Shown piece after piece: positions 1 through 10,783 of a stretch of DNA of 64,000 nucleotides. The DNA comes from Malania oleifera (Eukaryota > Streptophyta > Magnoliopsida > Santalales > Ximeniaceae), in NCBI RefSeq assembly GCF_029873635.1, contig NC_080427.1, positions 74,245,348 through 74,309,347 of the forward strand, written 5' to 3'. Numbering within the stretch: position 1 is the first letter of the stretch; each line of letters opens with the position of its first letter. The notes under the pieces were generated by a model. That model was not told the origin of the DNA. It saw only the letters and a program-made list of their open reading frames with translations, and did no database searches. Position numbers and translations under genes: made by a program.

Positions 1-338
1 AGGTAGGGTCCAGCCAAGGGCCTTAGAGAAGGCAGGACAATAGGGGTGGATGGAGATAGATAGTGAGAGATCGGGCTATACAGGGCGGTCATATGCCCCT
101 TGCTTGTCCTATATGCTACCGGAGACACCCAGGAGAATTTCTGGTTAAGTAGGTGATATGTTATCGGTGTTATCATCCCAGGCATATGGCAAGGTATTGT
201 CGGGCACCGCCAGTTGCCGCACCTATTCCTAGAGCATATCGAGGAGGTCATCAAGCACCATGAGGTGGACAGGAGAGGAATATTGCCCTAACTCGAGTCT
301 ACAGACTAACACTGGGGGATGCAGAGGCAGCAGGATAT
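1..338 (+). pseudogene. Element A gag C-terminal fragment with zinc knuckle
   Basis: Around 154-222 the plus strand reads a CX2CX4HX4C zinc knuckle (C-Y-R-C, then H, then C), the nucleocapsid RNA-binding motif of retrotransposon gag. A TAG stop lies a few codons before it. The flanking reading is arginine/glutamine-rich, as usual for gag tails. It runs into the protease region without a clear boundary, as expected for a gag-pol polyprotein. The N-terminal capsid part is outside the window. Non-functional. Confidence 0.6.
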
Positions 339-840
339 GTGGTGACAGGTCCAGTTTCAATTCTGTCATTTTCAGCTACTGCATTATTTGATTTAGGGGC
401 AACTCATTCTTTTATCGCCCAGGAGTTTGTTAAATTTTATGGGTTAGAAACACGACAGTTAGGTGTCAATTTTTTAGTGGCTATGCCAGTAGGGGCTGTG
501 GGGTTATGTGATAAAGTACTTAGTAACTGCCCAGTGTGCATTCAAGGGAGATCTTTATTAGCTAATTTGGTAGGCTTGGATATGCATGGATTTGAGGTGA
601 TATTGGGTATGGACTGGCTAGCTGCTCACTATGCCAGTATTGATTGTCATCAGAGGACGATAGTGTTCAGACCTCCAGGGGGACAGGGGTACAGGTTTGT
701 GGGGTCTTGTGTGCGTACCCCACCATAGTTGTTATCCGCCATTCAGGCGAGGTGGTTACTGCTAGAGGGTTGTCAAGGTTTTGTGGCTTGTGTAAAGGAG
801 ACATTAGAAAGGGAGTTGAGATTAGTGAATATCCCAAAGT
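339..840 (+). pseudogene. Element A aspartic protease
   Basis: A 129-codon open stretch (339-728) is the retropepsin-like protease that would mature the gag-pol polyprotein. The flap and hydrophobic end are readable (GFEVILGMDWL near codons 84-94). The catalytic triplet normally read as DSG is DLG here (codons at 390-398): the serine is now leucine through a TCA to TTA change. A TAG stop at 726-728 follows, and the linker continues in the same frame until about 835. There the reading shifts to the frame used by RT, so one base was gained or lost in the run at 832-842. Confidence 0.75.
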
Positions 841-2170
841 AAGGGATTTTCCTAATGTTTTTCCTGAGAATTTTTCAAGACTACCTTCTGATCGTGAGGT
901 AGAGTTTTCTATTGATCTAGTATCGGGGACCGTGCCGATTTCGAAAGCGTCGTACAGAATGGCACCAGCAGAATTAAAAGAATTGAAGGACTAGTTGTAG
1001 GAATTATTAGACAGAGGATTTATTCGGCCCAATGTGTTGTCCTGGGGAGCGCCAGTATTATTTATGAAAAATAAAGATGGGTCGATAAGAATGTGCATCG
1101 AATTTCATCAAATTAACAAAGTGACTATTAAAAATAAGTACCCGCTTCCTCACATCAATAGTTTGTTTGATCAGCTATAGAGGACACAGGTTTTCTCAAA
1201 GATAGATTTATGGTCTGGATATCATTAGGTAAGAGTCAGAGCAGAGGATGTTTCAAAGGCGTCATTTAGAACTCGGTATGGCCATTACGAATACTTGGTT
1301 ATGCCGTTTGGTTTGACTAATGCTCCTATAGTGTTTATGGATTTGATGAATCGGGTACTCCACCAGTATTTATATCAATTTGTGGTGGTATTCATTGATG
1401 ATATATTGATGTATTCTAAGAGCCCAGAGGAGCACGAGGAACATCTAAGGATAGTACTTCAGGTGCTGAGAGAAAGGGAACTATTTGCAAAATTCAAGAA
1501 GTACGAGTTCTAGTTAGAGCAGGTTACCTTCCGTGGACATGTGATCTCCAGGGGTGGTATCTCAGTAGACCCGAGTAAGATTGAGGCGGTGGTAGATTGG
1601 GTATGGCCAAAGAATATGCAGGAAAGTAGAAGTTTCCTGGGATTGGATGGATACTATTGCAGGTTTGTATATGGTTTTTCTAAATTTTTGGGTCCTTTGA
1701 CTAGATTGACCAAGAAAGGAGTGAAATTTGAGTGGTCTGATGACTATGAGCAAAGCTTCCAAGAATTGAAGCAGCAGCTCATCACTGCACCAGTGTTAAT
1801 GATTCCTTAAGGTGAAGAGGGTTTCATGATTTATAGTGATGCATTGCATAAAGGGTTGGGTTGTGTTCTCATGTAGCAGGAGAGAGTTATAGCATATTCC
1901 TTACAACTGTTGAAAGAATATGAGAAGAATTATCCTACTCATGATCTGGAGCTGGTAGCAGTGGTATATGCACTAATGATTTGGTGGCATTATCTTTATG
2001 GGAGTAGGTGTGAAATTTTTACTGATCACAAGAGTTTGAAATACTTTTTCACGCATAAAAAATTGAACATGAGGTAGAGGAGGTGGTTGGAATTGATAAA
2101 GGATTACGACTGCACCATTTACCACCTGGGAAAGGCTAATTTGGTGGCTGAAGCCTTGAGTTAAAAGTCA
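841..2170 (+). pseudogene. Element A reverse transcriptase and RNase H
   Basis: This region would copy element RNA into DNA in cytoplasmic particles. The RT palm is clear: an LPF-type fingers block (MPFGLTNAP near 1303), then the active-site FIDD box at 1391-1402. The RT connection ([12 protein letters not shown]) and RNase H follow, with the FTDHKSLKY block at about 2020-2046 keeping its aspartate. Several in-frame stops interrupt it, for example near 992, 998, 1179, 1227, 1512, 1876 and 2077. Most sit where the family has glutamine or tryptophan, which points to C-to-T or G-to-A decay. Apart from the stops, one frame is kept throughout. Confidence 0.85.
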
Positions 2171-3310
2171 GTAGGTGCATCAGTATTTGCAGTGGAGATC
2201 CAGCATTCGATTCACATGGATCTGGAGAGACTGGGGATAGAACTCATAGAGGGTGATCATCAAGCATTTGTTGCCAACTTGGTGTTGCAACCAACTCTAC
2301 AAGGAAGAATTAAAGCAGCACAAAGAAGTGATGCAGAGTTCGTATAGCTTATAGAGAAAGTACAGGATGGTTTGGAGGAGGATTTTAGTGTCATAGATGA
2401 TGGGGCCTTGATATTCCGTTCCAGGTTATGTGTACCTACCGATCCTGAGATTAAGAAAGTAATTATGGAAGAAGTGCATCGATCCTTGTATATGGTACAT
2501 CCTGGTAGCACTAAAACATATAGGGATCTTTGGGAATATTTCTGGTGGAGCAGAATGAAAAGAGAAACTTTTGAATTTGTAGCATAGTGTTTGACATGCC
2601 AGCAGGTGAAAGATGAGCATCACAGACCGGTGGGGTTTTTGTAGCCGCAGTATATTCCTAAGTGGAAGTGGGAGCATATAGCGATGGATTTTGTCATTAG
2701 GATACCACCGGCATTACATGGACAGGATGCCATATGGGTAGTTATGGATCGATTTACAAAGATTGCCCACTTCCTTCTTATCATAGTTAACTACTCTTTA
2801 AACCAATTGGCAGAGTTATTCATACAAAAGATAGTGAGGATGCATGGCGTACCAGTGTCCATAGTTTCAGATTGAGACTCATGATTCACATCCCGTTTTT
2901 GGAGGATTTTATAAGAGGCCATGAGTTCTTAGTTATCATTCAACATAGCATTTCATCCTCAGATAGACGGATAAACGAAAAGGATGATACAGATATTGGA
3001 GGATATGCTGCGTGCATGTGTGCTAGACTTTGAAGGCAGTTGGTTATGATTTATTTCATTGGTAGAGTTTGTGTATAATAACAACTATTAGGCTAGTATT
3101 TCGATGGCACCATTTGAGGCATTGTATGGTAGGGAATGTTGATCCCCATTGTAATGGGATAAGATTGGGGAGAGACAGATATTGGGGCCAGAGCTGGTAC
3201 AGCAGACTCCAGATAAAGTCAGACTTATCAGGGGTAGGATCATAACAGCGCAGAGTTGGCAAAAGAGTTATGCAGATACTCACTTATGAGAATTAGAGTT
3301 TAACACTAGG
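2171..3310 (+). pseudogene. Element A integrase
   Basis: The integrase would insert the cDNA into the genome. The zinc-binding HHCC domain is seen at about 2475-2605 (HRSLYMVHPGSTKTY, then CLTCQQVK after a stop). The catalytic core follows with the first aspartate in MDFV (2684 onward) and the second in VSD near 2870. The third acidic residue of the DDE triad is lysine (codon 2978-2980, in T-K-R-M-I). Two TGA stops in place of arginine codons follow VSD, a pattern expected from CpG deamination. The C-terminal part (PFEALYGREC, then GPELVQQ) is readable in the same frame. Inactive. Confidence 0.8.
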
Positions 3311-3713
3311 GATCATGTGTTTCTATGGGTGGCACCATTGAAAGGAGTTATAAGGTTTGGGAGGAAGGGTAAACTGAGCCCTATGTATATTGGACCATTC
3401 CGGATTCTTGAAAGAGTGGGTCCAATTGCCTACAAGTTGGTGTTACTGCCAGTTTTGTCAAGAATTCATGACATATTTCACATTTCTATGTTGGGAAAAT
3501 ACGTCACAGATCCCTCCCATGTGATCAGATATAAGGCACTAGAGCTTAGTGATGCTTTGTCTTATGAAGTGGAAAGAACAAGAGTTGCATATGAAAAGTA
3601 TACCATTGGTAAAAGTTCTGTGGCGTAACCATACAGGAGAGGAAGCTTCTTGGGAATTAGAGGAGTAGATGCGCCAGGGATACCCACATCTGTTTGTTGG
3701 GAACCAAGGTTAA
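3311..3713 (+). pseudogene. Element A integrase C-terminus and chromodomain-like tail
   Basis: A 103-codon open stretch (3317-3628) carries the integrase C-terminal SH3-like region (KLSPMYIGPFRILERVGP) and the HDIFHISML block. After a frameshift between about 3560 and 3605 the frame-0 reading gives VLWRNHTGEEASWE, the group II chromodomain signature of plant chromoviruses. That domain is thought to direct insertion to heterochromatin (family knowledge). A TAG follows within the domain, and the terminal stop is at 3711-3713. Confidence 0.7.
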
Positions 3714-3910
3714 GGTATGTGTTTTGAATTTGTATAGTATACATAGTATATTGGTTTTAATGGTTTTGGGGAGAATTTTCTTTCAATGGTTGCCTCCAAG
3801 AACCCCCTATATAATTAGGGTATTCCTCCACCATAAGTGAGGGTAATTAATGAAATTTCTTTAAGAATGAAATGTGGAGGATGACAAATTTCAAGGACGA
3901 AATTTTATAA

Positions 3911-3921
3911 GGAGGGGAGAA
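3911..3921 (+). promoter_or_regulatory. Element A polypurine tract
   Basis: The purine run GGAGGGGAGAA ends directly before the TG of the LTR. In Ty3/gypsy elements this tract primes plus-strand DNA synthesis. The upstream AATTTCAAGGACGAAATTTT-like context recurs before the 3' LTR of element P. Confidence 0.8.
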
Positions 3922-3984
3922 TGTAGAGATCCAAAAAATAAAATAATAAAATAAATTGGGAAAAGGGGATTTTTTGCTAAGGAA

Positions 3985-4225
3985 GAAGAAAATCGGCAAC
4001 AGTTTTCTAAAGAAGACAAAAAATCGGTGAAGGTTTATTGTTGGCTGGGAGAAGGGAGAAAAACCAGCGATGGTTTTCAGAAAGGCATAGAAAACCTTCA
4101 ACGGTTATGGGTTTTACTACGGGTCACTAAAGGGTAAATGGTAATTATTGGGCTAATTAAATAAAAACCCAGCGATGGTTTTCTGAGGGTCAGAGAAAAC
4201 CGGCGACGATTTTCTCTACAGTGAG
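3985..4225 (+). promoter_or_regulatory. U3 palindrome cluster, AAACC-GCGAC-GGTTT type, LTR A
   Basis: Six diverged copies of a roughly 16-18 bp symmetric word lie near 3991, 4020, 4063, 4090, 4169 and 4197. They read, for example, ATCGGCAACAGTTTT, CCAGCGATGGTTTT and CCGGCGACGATTTT. They sit between the LTR start and the CT tract. Function unknown; the position suggests promoter-proximal binding sites. Confidence 0.5.
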
Positions 4226-4270
4226 TGAATTAAAAGGATCATGCGAGCATTTTTGGTTAAACAAAAAAAA

Positions 4271-4275
<5 letters not shown>

Positions 4276-4305
<30 letters not shown>
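4276..4305. repeat. CT microsatellite in LTR A
   Basis: A (CT)n run of about 30 bp lies just downstream of the U3 palindrome cluster. Similar pyrimidine runs occur at the equivalent place in LTRs D, L and P. Confidence 0.95.
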
Positions 4306-4309
<4 letters not shown>

Positions 4310-6557
4310 ATGCAAACCATGATCCCTCCTCCTTTCCTTCTTGATTTTGGCTTCATTTAAGCTCAGATTGACGATCAAGAACCACCACGGAGTTCCTAGG
4401 AAGATTCCCTGCAACGTACGTGGAGCAGATTTTCACATTGAGGTTCCGGGGCACCATCCCAAAACCAGGGTAAGTGGTGAATTTTGGGGTTTTTAAAGTT
4501 AATTTGGAGTATATGAAATGTAGGAGGTGTTAAATGAAAGTTATTTTGGGAGTTGTGTTGTATAATTTGGGGAAAATGTGAATTGCATGTTTTTGGGCTA
4601 TGAACGCCAAAGGGCATAGAAAATTGGGTGTTTAGTGGAATCTTAGTAAGCCAAGTAAGGGGAATAAATTATAGCAGTCTTTTTATGGAAATTATGGGTG
4701 TAGAAATATATGAAAATGGTGTATGATATTTTACCTGAAAATTTATTTATGATATAAAAATTAGATGAAATTTTTGTGGCATATGATTTATATTGAAAGG
4801 TTTTATTAAGAAATGTGAATTTCATGAAATGAAATATGTATATGTATTTATGAGATGAAATAAGTTGTGAATACTGAAAATGTGAATATTGCAATGTTAA
4901 ATTATGCAATACTGATATTGAAATGTGAATATGTGAAATGAAAATATTGTAATGTTAATTCTACAATATGAAAATGAGAAATGTGAATATGAGGAATATG
5001 AATGTAGGAAATGTGAAAATGTGAAATGAAAACATTGCAATGTTAATTCTGTAATATGAAAATGTAAAGTATGATTATGGGAAATGTGAATATGTGAAAT
5101 GTGAATATTGCACCGTTAATTCTGCAATATGAATATTAAATTGTGAGAAATGAAATGTGAAATTCCGAAAGGGGAATACAGACATGCGATTGATGAAATG
5201 TCAATACCACAAAATGATTGTTGGTATGTGGCAGTGACAACCCTTATGGATGGATATGGAAACCCTAATTATGGGTTATGATATTGAAAGCACAGTACCG
5301 TTGCTAGTGGTGTTAGTGCAATCACACGGGCTCATGGAGCACGTGGTATGACAGTCAACTAAGTTGTATAGTAGAGTTGTTGTACTCCCTAAGTTCGGAT
5401 CAGAGCTATAGGTCGGCTAATCGTACTACAGACATGAGATATGTGATGATATTTGACCTAACTGGATCAGCCAATCGTGGTTAGGTCCATCCTTCGGGTT
5501 GCACAACCTTGACCATGGGGAAAGCATGGCGTAGTAAATACCCTCAAGGAAGCCATGAGTATAGACACGAATGTATCGGTTATGGTGACACTCATGAGCT
5601 TGATATGGAAATAGTAATGAAGAGGCAATGATAATAGAAATGGAATGAAAATGGAAATGAAAAGGAATGTATCGGTTATGGTGACACTCATGAGCTTGAT
5701 ATGGAAATGGAAATGAAAAGGAAATGATAATAGAAATGGATTGAAAATGGAAATGAAATGGGAATGGAAACGAGAAAGAAAATGGGAAATGAAATAGCGT
5801 GAGTTAATAAATTATTGAAGTGAAGTAAAAAACACCGCCCGAGGGCTTACATACTAAGGTGATTGCTCTGATAAGTATCAATTGTAGCTAAACCCGAGTT
5901 AATTGGGCTAGGCTGCAAACGATATGAAGGCAGAGGGAAGCTGCTTGTATGGGTGGTTAAGCTTCCCTATTCTCAAGAACTTCACCGGTAACTTGGGATA
6001 CGAATGAATCATTTTGGAAATGGATGTAAAAGCTTATGAAAGCTTGTGTTTTTTATCTATTTGATTATGATTATAGGAGTGGTATATTTTTTGAGAAGAA
6101 ATTATTATTGAAACGAATATGTGTTATTACATAATGAATCTCATATTGCCATACACTGTAGACAATTTATTCCATCTTACTGAGATGTGCCTCATTCAAT
6201 CATTTAAATATTTCAGGAAATTGAGTTAGACCTGGTGATAGAGCTCTGAGGTAGAGGGGAGTTGATACCCTGAGTGGTCAGGGTGAGTATTTTGTACAAG
6301 GGAGGTTTGATTTCCCTAGAGTTCTGTGGTTTACTCATATTTATGAATGGTAGTACAGTGGTATGTGTATTCGTTGTGGCATGCATATGTTTATGAAATG
6401 ACTTCCGCTAGTAGGATGTATATGAGTATGATTGTATACCCGGTACCCACTTTTGGATCGGGTTATGTATTATGGTATCACTAGATGACGTGGCTGATAT
6501 GTGGTGTATGTTTTATTTGTATGGAAAAAAAATGGTATAAAAAATCGGGCAATCACA

Positions 6558-7018
6558 AATTAAGTTTCAATTGTCGATTATTGAGACCAAATTGACCAAT
6601 TGAAACTTTTCTAGCTCTTTTGGTTCTAAAAGAACCATTAATGCAACTAATGAAAAAAATTTGTGTGAATTTGGCACCAAGTTTCGAAGAAAAGTTAATA
6701 TATATATACTCTTCACCAATATTCAACTTTTTGAAGCACTTTGTTATCAACTAGTGGATGAAAAAAAAAAAAAAAAACCCTCTAAGTCTAATAGAGATAC
6801 CAAAATAGGGTAGAATCCCTAAGGGAGTACATCATGCATTTCAATTTCAAAGCATTAGAGACACAAAATTGGGAGAAAATTTAAGAGTTGTACCAAAGAA
6901 AGAGCTAAGACCCTCAAAGTTTAGTCTTTCCCTTGCCAAAAAATTTCAATAACTTTGCTTTAAAGTTTAAAAAGACCCAAGGTAAATGTAATACAGCTAT
7001 GATATGGATATCATTAAC
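6558..7018. other. Unassigned intergenic sequence
   Basis: AT-rich sequence between LTR A and repeat R1, including an A15-like run at about 6762-6776. I see no coding, RNA or terminal-repeat signal. The short open stretch on the minus strand (6553-6750) has no recognisable features. Confidence 0.4.
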
Positions 7019-7185
7019 ACCAGGGAAGTCCATAGGTAGATTTAATATAAATTAGTGAACACCAATTTGACCTAAAAGTTTAAGCCTATTGGTCTTGGAC
7101 CCAACCATATATATAAGCACTTATCATCCACTCTATTTTTCCAATGTGGGATAAACTCACAAGTGAATGTTTTAACAATCTCCCC
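7019..7185. repeat. Repeat R1, left copy
   Basis: This segment (ACCAATTTGACCTAAAAG, AAGCCTATTGG, then ATATAAGCACTTATCATCC and CACAAGTGAATG) matches by eye a second copy at 9330-9436 that resumes at 21249-21300 after the nested insertion. The family is unknown. The ending with ACAATCTCCCCCTCACTTGTAAG is typical of dispersed dicot repeats. Confidence 0.5.
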
Positions 7186-7314
7186 CTCACTTGTAAGTTC
7201 CAACCACTCATTCTTAAGCAGGAATCATCTCTCTTGTGGGAGTAAACCAAATTCTCCAATAGTTGCTCAAGTGGGCCTTACCCCCATCTTATGTGCCTTA
7301 AATGGCATTCCATG

Positions 7315-9132
7315 TGTAACGACCTACCTAATTTCCATGTTTTTTTTTTTTACTATGACATTCTACATGCTCTGATACCATAATGGGGTAAACCCAATCA
7401 TCAACCTAAGCAGCGAGAAGTAGAAATCAAATAAACATATCCATATACATTTACATACAATACCAGAGTGCTAGAATGTATTCCCAAAATATACATATAT
7501 CTGTTCCAAAAATATTCTCAACTGGTGAGAGCTATACAAAACACTCCCAAAAATATACTCACTCTCTACTGAAAGGGCGGTACTGTGGCCCCTCTATCTG
7601 CAAGCTTGGTCTGCTCGCCTACCTGGATCACCTGAAAAAATGATTCAACACTGGGATGAGCCAACGCTCAGTAAGATGAAATATGCTATTACTAGTGTGT
7701 GGCAAATGAGTTACAATATTATGAAAATCTATTTTCATATAATCATGTATAACTGGATATGTAAATACAGTATAAGTAATAAAATCCACCACCCTTTCCA
7801 TGTTGCTTAACAACAATATTATAGGTTACTATTTATGTTCCCTGTTTCTGTAAATCTGTATATACGTAATAGTAACTGAAAATTTTCCCTGTGGATAACT
7901 ATGTTTCATGATTTAATCCCTCATGACAGGGTTGTGCGGTCTGTAGGCGGGATCTACACTAGCTGGCTGACCAGAGTAAATCACTATACTCCATCGGTCT
8001 TATCTGCCCACCTCAACCCATATCTGATGGGGAGCCTGTCCACGTCAAGGGCCTAGGTGATCAACCTACTACCACGTATTATCTAAATAGGTGATTGCAC
8101 TCATAACATAAATATCTGTAGCAACGGTACCGTGCTCTGTTGTATGGTCCAACAGGGTCTAATACTATATAATACATCTCTATATAAAACTATATGATTT
8201 ACCATGATTCCGAAATAACCGTAATAACCATGATATTGAATAAACTGTAACTGTAATCCATATGTCATAGTATTGAGAATTGTATAATCATAGTATTGAA
8301 ATTCGTATAATCATGGTACTGAGATTCGTATAATCATGGTACTAGAATTCGTATAATCATGGTACTGAAATTCGTAAAACATATCTCCATACTATATTCA
8401 TATTCTCAAGTCACACCATACTTTAATACATAATATTCATAATTTAATAAACTATATAATATTTTAAAATTACCTAGCATAGCATATTTCCCTTACCTAA
8501 CTACTGGAAAGCCCCTATGGTATATTGGCCTAAAACCGGCAAGACTTCCTACATAACACCCTATAAACAAAGTTTGCCAGAACAAAATATCAGTATTTCT
8601 GCGCCTACATCATTTCCTATAACTGTCAGAAGACCAAAATTTGATTAAAAGGTCTTACCCTGAATTTGGGATGAAATCCAACCTCGTTTCACCAACGATC
8701 CGCTCTGGCAGACTTGCAGAGAACTTCGCCAGGATCATCGTGGTGGCTTCGGATCGTCGATCCGGTGACTGGTGGGGCCAAAATCAAAGAGAAAAGTAGG
8801 AGGGGCCGTAGGAGAGAGAAAAGGGAAAGTATTTGCGCTGAAATGTGATAAAAATCTGAGTTTGCACTATTTATAGGGCAAGATTCGTCGACGAGACACG
8901 TCACCTCGTCGACGAGTCCTTTAGTAAATTCATCGACGAAACTTACCCTTCGTTGACAAAATTCAGAGTAGCCCAAAATCTTTGCTCGGTATTTTCTCGT
9001 CGACGAGATGGGACCTCATTAACGAGATCCTGAAGACCTTCGTCGACGAAGTCAGCTGCCTCCTTTTGTTACTGATTCCATTTCTCTCCCTCTCTTTATT
9101 TTTTAAATGCTATTATTCTTAGGGTCACTACA
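7315..9132 (-). mobile_element. Solo LTR B (Ty3/gypsy, same family as E)
   Basis: Plus-strand ends are TGTAACGACC and GGTCACTACA; the minus strand therefore starts TGTAGTGACCCT, like LTR E. The flanking 5 bp are CCATG (7310-7314) and CCATA (9133-9137), a target-site duplication with one mismatch. No internal region is present, so it arose by LTR-LTR recombination. On the minus strand a TCGTCGACGA palindrome cluster (8886-9055) lies upstream of a TATAAATA box (8868-8875). A roughly 26-bp minisatellite (TTCGTATAATCATGGTACTG) spans 8268-8378. Confidence 0.85.
8868..8875 (-). promoter_or_regulatory. TATA box of LTR B
   Basis: TATAAATA on the minus strand, about 10 bp downstream of the last CGTCGACGA palindrome of the U3 cluster. 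It would drive transcription leftward in the intact element. Confidence 0.6.
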
Positions 9133-9436
9133 CCATATGCCTTCAAACCAATTCTACCTCCTACATCTTTACGTTATTTCATATCCATCTACCAACCTAA
9201 ATAATCCTTATTGAACTTAGTCACATACTTGGTCCTCTAATTGTTAGCATGTTAGGAGAATTAGCTTTGCACCTAGATGTTATGATGTCGCTCACCCAAA
9301 GCTATGAACCACCAGCGCTAATACTACTTATTAACACTAGGAGAGTACATAGGTGAATTTAATATACATGGGTGAGCACCAATTTGACCCAAAATCTTAA
9401 GCCTATTGGGTTATGTGTCCAACCATGTATATAAGC
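9133..9436. other. Host sequence between LTRs B and C, with second R1 copy
   Basis: The first half has no recognised feature. From about 9330 it carries the second R1 copy (ACCAATTTGACCCAAAATC, AAGCCTATTGGG, CCAACCATGTATATAAGC). This copy is split by the C insertion and continues at 21249-21300. Confidence 0.5.
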
Positions 9437-9529
9437 TGTAGAGACCCAAAAAATTTAATTTATGAAAATAATAAATTAAAAAAGGAAAAGAGAAAGGAAA
9501 AGAAAATTTGAAGGGGTTCATAGCGGGGA

Positions 9530-9667
9530 CTCGTCGACGAGCACCTTGCGCTCATCGATGAGAAGATCCCAAGAGAAGGAATTTCAAACCATTAAGGGTT
9601 CGTCGATGAACCCATTGAACACCCTTCTTTGATTCACCAATGAGTACACGTTTCTCGTCAACGAGGA
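9530..9667 (+). promoter_or_regulatory. U3 palindrome cluster, TCGTCGACGA type, LTR C
   Basis: Copies: CTCGTCGACGAG (9530), CTCATCGATGAG (9551), TTCGTCGATGAAC (9599), TTCACCAATGAG (9631) and CTCGTCAACGAG (9655). Several are perfect or near-perfect inverted repeats. TATATATA begins 17 bp after the last copy. Confidence 0.6.
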
Positions 9668-10122
9668 CACGTGGCCAGCAGCCTATATATAGGCTAAAAT
9701 CACATTTTCAGCAGAAACACTTTCCCTCACTTTCTCTCTCTAGGTTTCAGCCCAACCCCCTTGTATATTCAATTTCGGCTCTGTTTTAGCTCGTTTCAAC
9801 GATCAGGAACTACCACGAGGATCTAGGGATGATTCTCTACAAGTTACGCAGAGCAGATTGCTGATTTGGGATAATTGAGCATCACTCCAAAATCAGGGTA
9901 AGGAAGTTATTTTTGAGTTTTGTTAATTATTTAAGGAATATGGGTTAAGGAATGCTAAATAAAGAATGTTTTTTGGGTTAATGTGACTAGATTAGGGTTT
10001 ATAAATATAGGGGGGTTTGCACATACACCGTAGGCACAGATTAGGATCCCTCCGGGCTTATTTTCAAGAAAGAGGTAAGGGAAATGTGTTATGCTAATTG
10101 TTTTAGAAATTTTTACTAGTAA

Positions 10123-10123
10123 A

Positions 10124-10204
<81 letters not shown>
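10123..10204. repeat. AT/GT compound microsatellite in LTR C
   Basis: About 20 AT units followed by about 20 GT units, within the solo LTR. Confidence 0.95.
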
Positions 10205-10206
<2 letters not shown>

Positions 10207-10783
10207 CTTGAGAATATGATTTTTTGGATAATTTAGAAGTATGACATTGTGTGTATGAAATTATGTATTTTTACAAAAATTCAGAAATCTGGATTTTAGG
10301 AAAAATTCTACAGATTATATATATTTCTTATATAGCAGAAAAATACATATTATAGTATATGAGTTTTATTTAATTGTGTGGTAGAAGAAATATCAGTTTA
10401 GTATAGAGTTTTACATAGCTTTTATAGTACCATGATTATACAGTTTTTATAGAACCATGATTATACAATTTTTAGAGAACCATTATTATACAGTTTTTAT
10501 AGAATCATAATTATACAGTTTTATACAACGATGATTATACAGATATTACAGAACCATGAAATATAGATCCTACAGAATCATGGTATTACAGATATTATTG
10601 AATCATGATATTTCAGCTTATACAGAATCATGGTCATTTCAGTTATACAAAATCATGGTAAAACAGTAATATATAGACATAATATTATTTAGTATCAGAT
10701 CCCTGATGGACCAGAACAGACTATAGAGCACGGTACCGTAGCTAATACAGTATAAATAGTGCAACCACACATCTCAGATAAAG

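Larger units (their letters stand above)
1..6557 (+). mobile_element. Element A: 5'-truncated Ty3/gypsy chromovirus with 3' LTR
   Basis: Seen: gag zinc knuckle, aspartic protease, reverse transcriptase, RNase H, integrase and a chromodomain-like tail follow in that order on the plus strand. A purine-rich tract and a long terminal repeat starting TGTAGAGATCC come next. The 5' LTR and most of gag lie left of the window. This order and the terminal chromodomain-like block fit the Tekay/Del chromovirus clade (family knowledge). The element is dead: more than ten in-frame stops, at least two frameshifts (near 835 and near 3590), and changed catalytic residues. The right LTR end is set by analogy (CA at 6557) and is uncertain by some tens of bases. 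Confidence 0.85.
3922..6557 (+). repeat. 3' LTR of element A
   Basis: It begins TGTAGAGATCC immediately after the polypurine tract; the proposed end is AATCACA at 6551-6557. U3 contains about six degenerate palindromes of the AAAACCGGCGACGGTTTT type (3985-4225). A CT microsatellite follows at 4274-4305. The middle holds imperfect repeats built around ATTGCAATGTTAA (4876-5150) and a tandem duplication with a 96-bp period (copies begin about 5571 and 5667). About 2.6 kb makes it the longest gypsy LTR here. The right boundary is inferred from the ends of related LTRs. Confidence 0.7.
9437..10783 (+). mobile_element. Solo LTR C, left part
   Basis: It begins TGTAGAGACCC after the duplication TAAGC (9432-9436). 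U3 holds five degenerate TCGTCGACGA palindromes (9530-9667), followed by TATATATA (9684-9691). A compound (AT)n(GT)n microsatellite lies at 10123-10204. A roughly 29-bp minisatellite around ATAGAACCATGATTATACAG spans 10430-10660. It is interrupted by element D and resumes near 20567. The 3' half is homologous to minus-strand LTR L. Confidence 0.85.
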
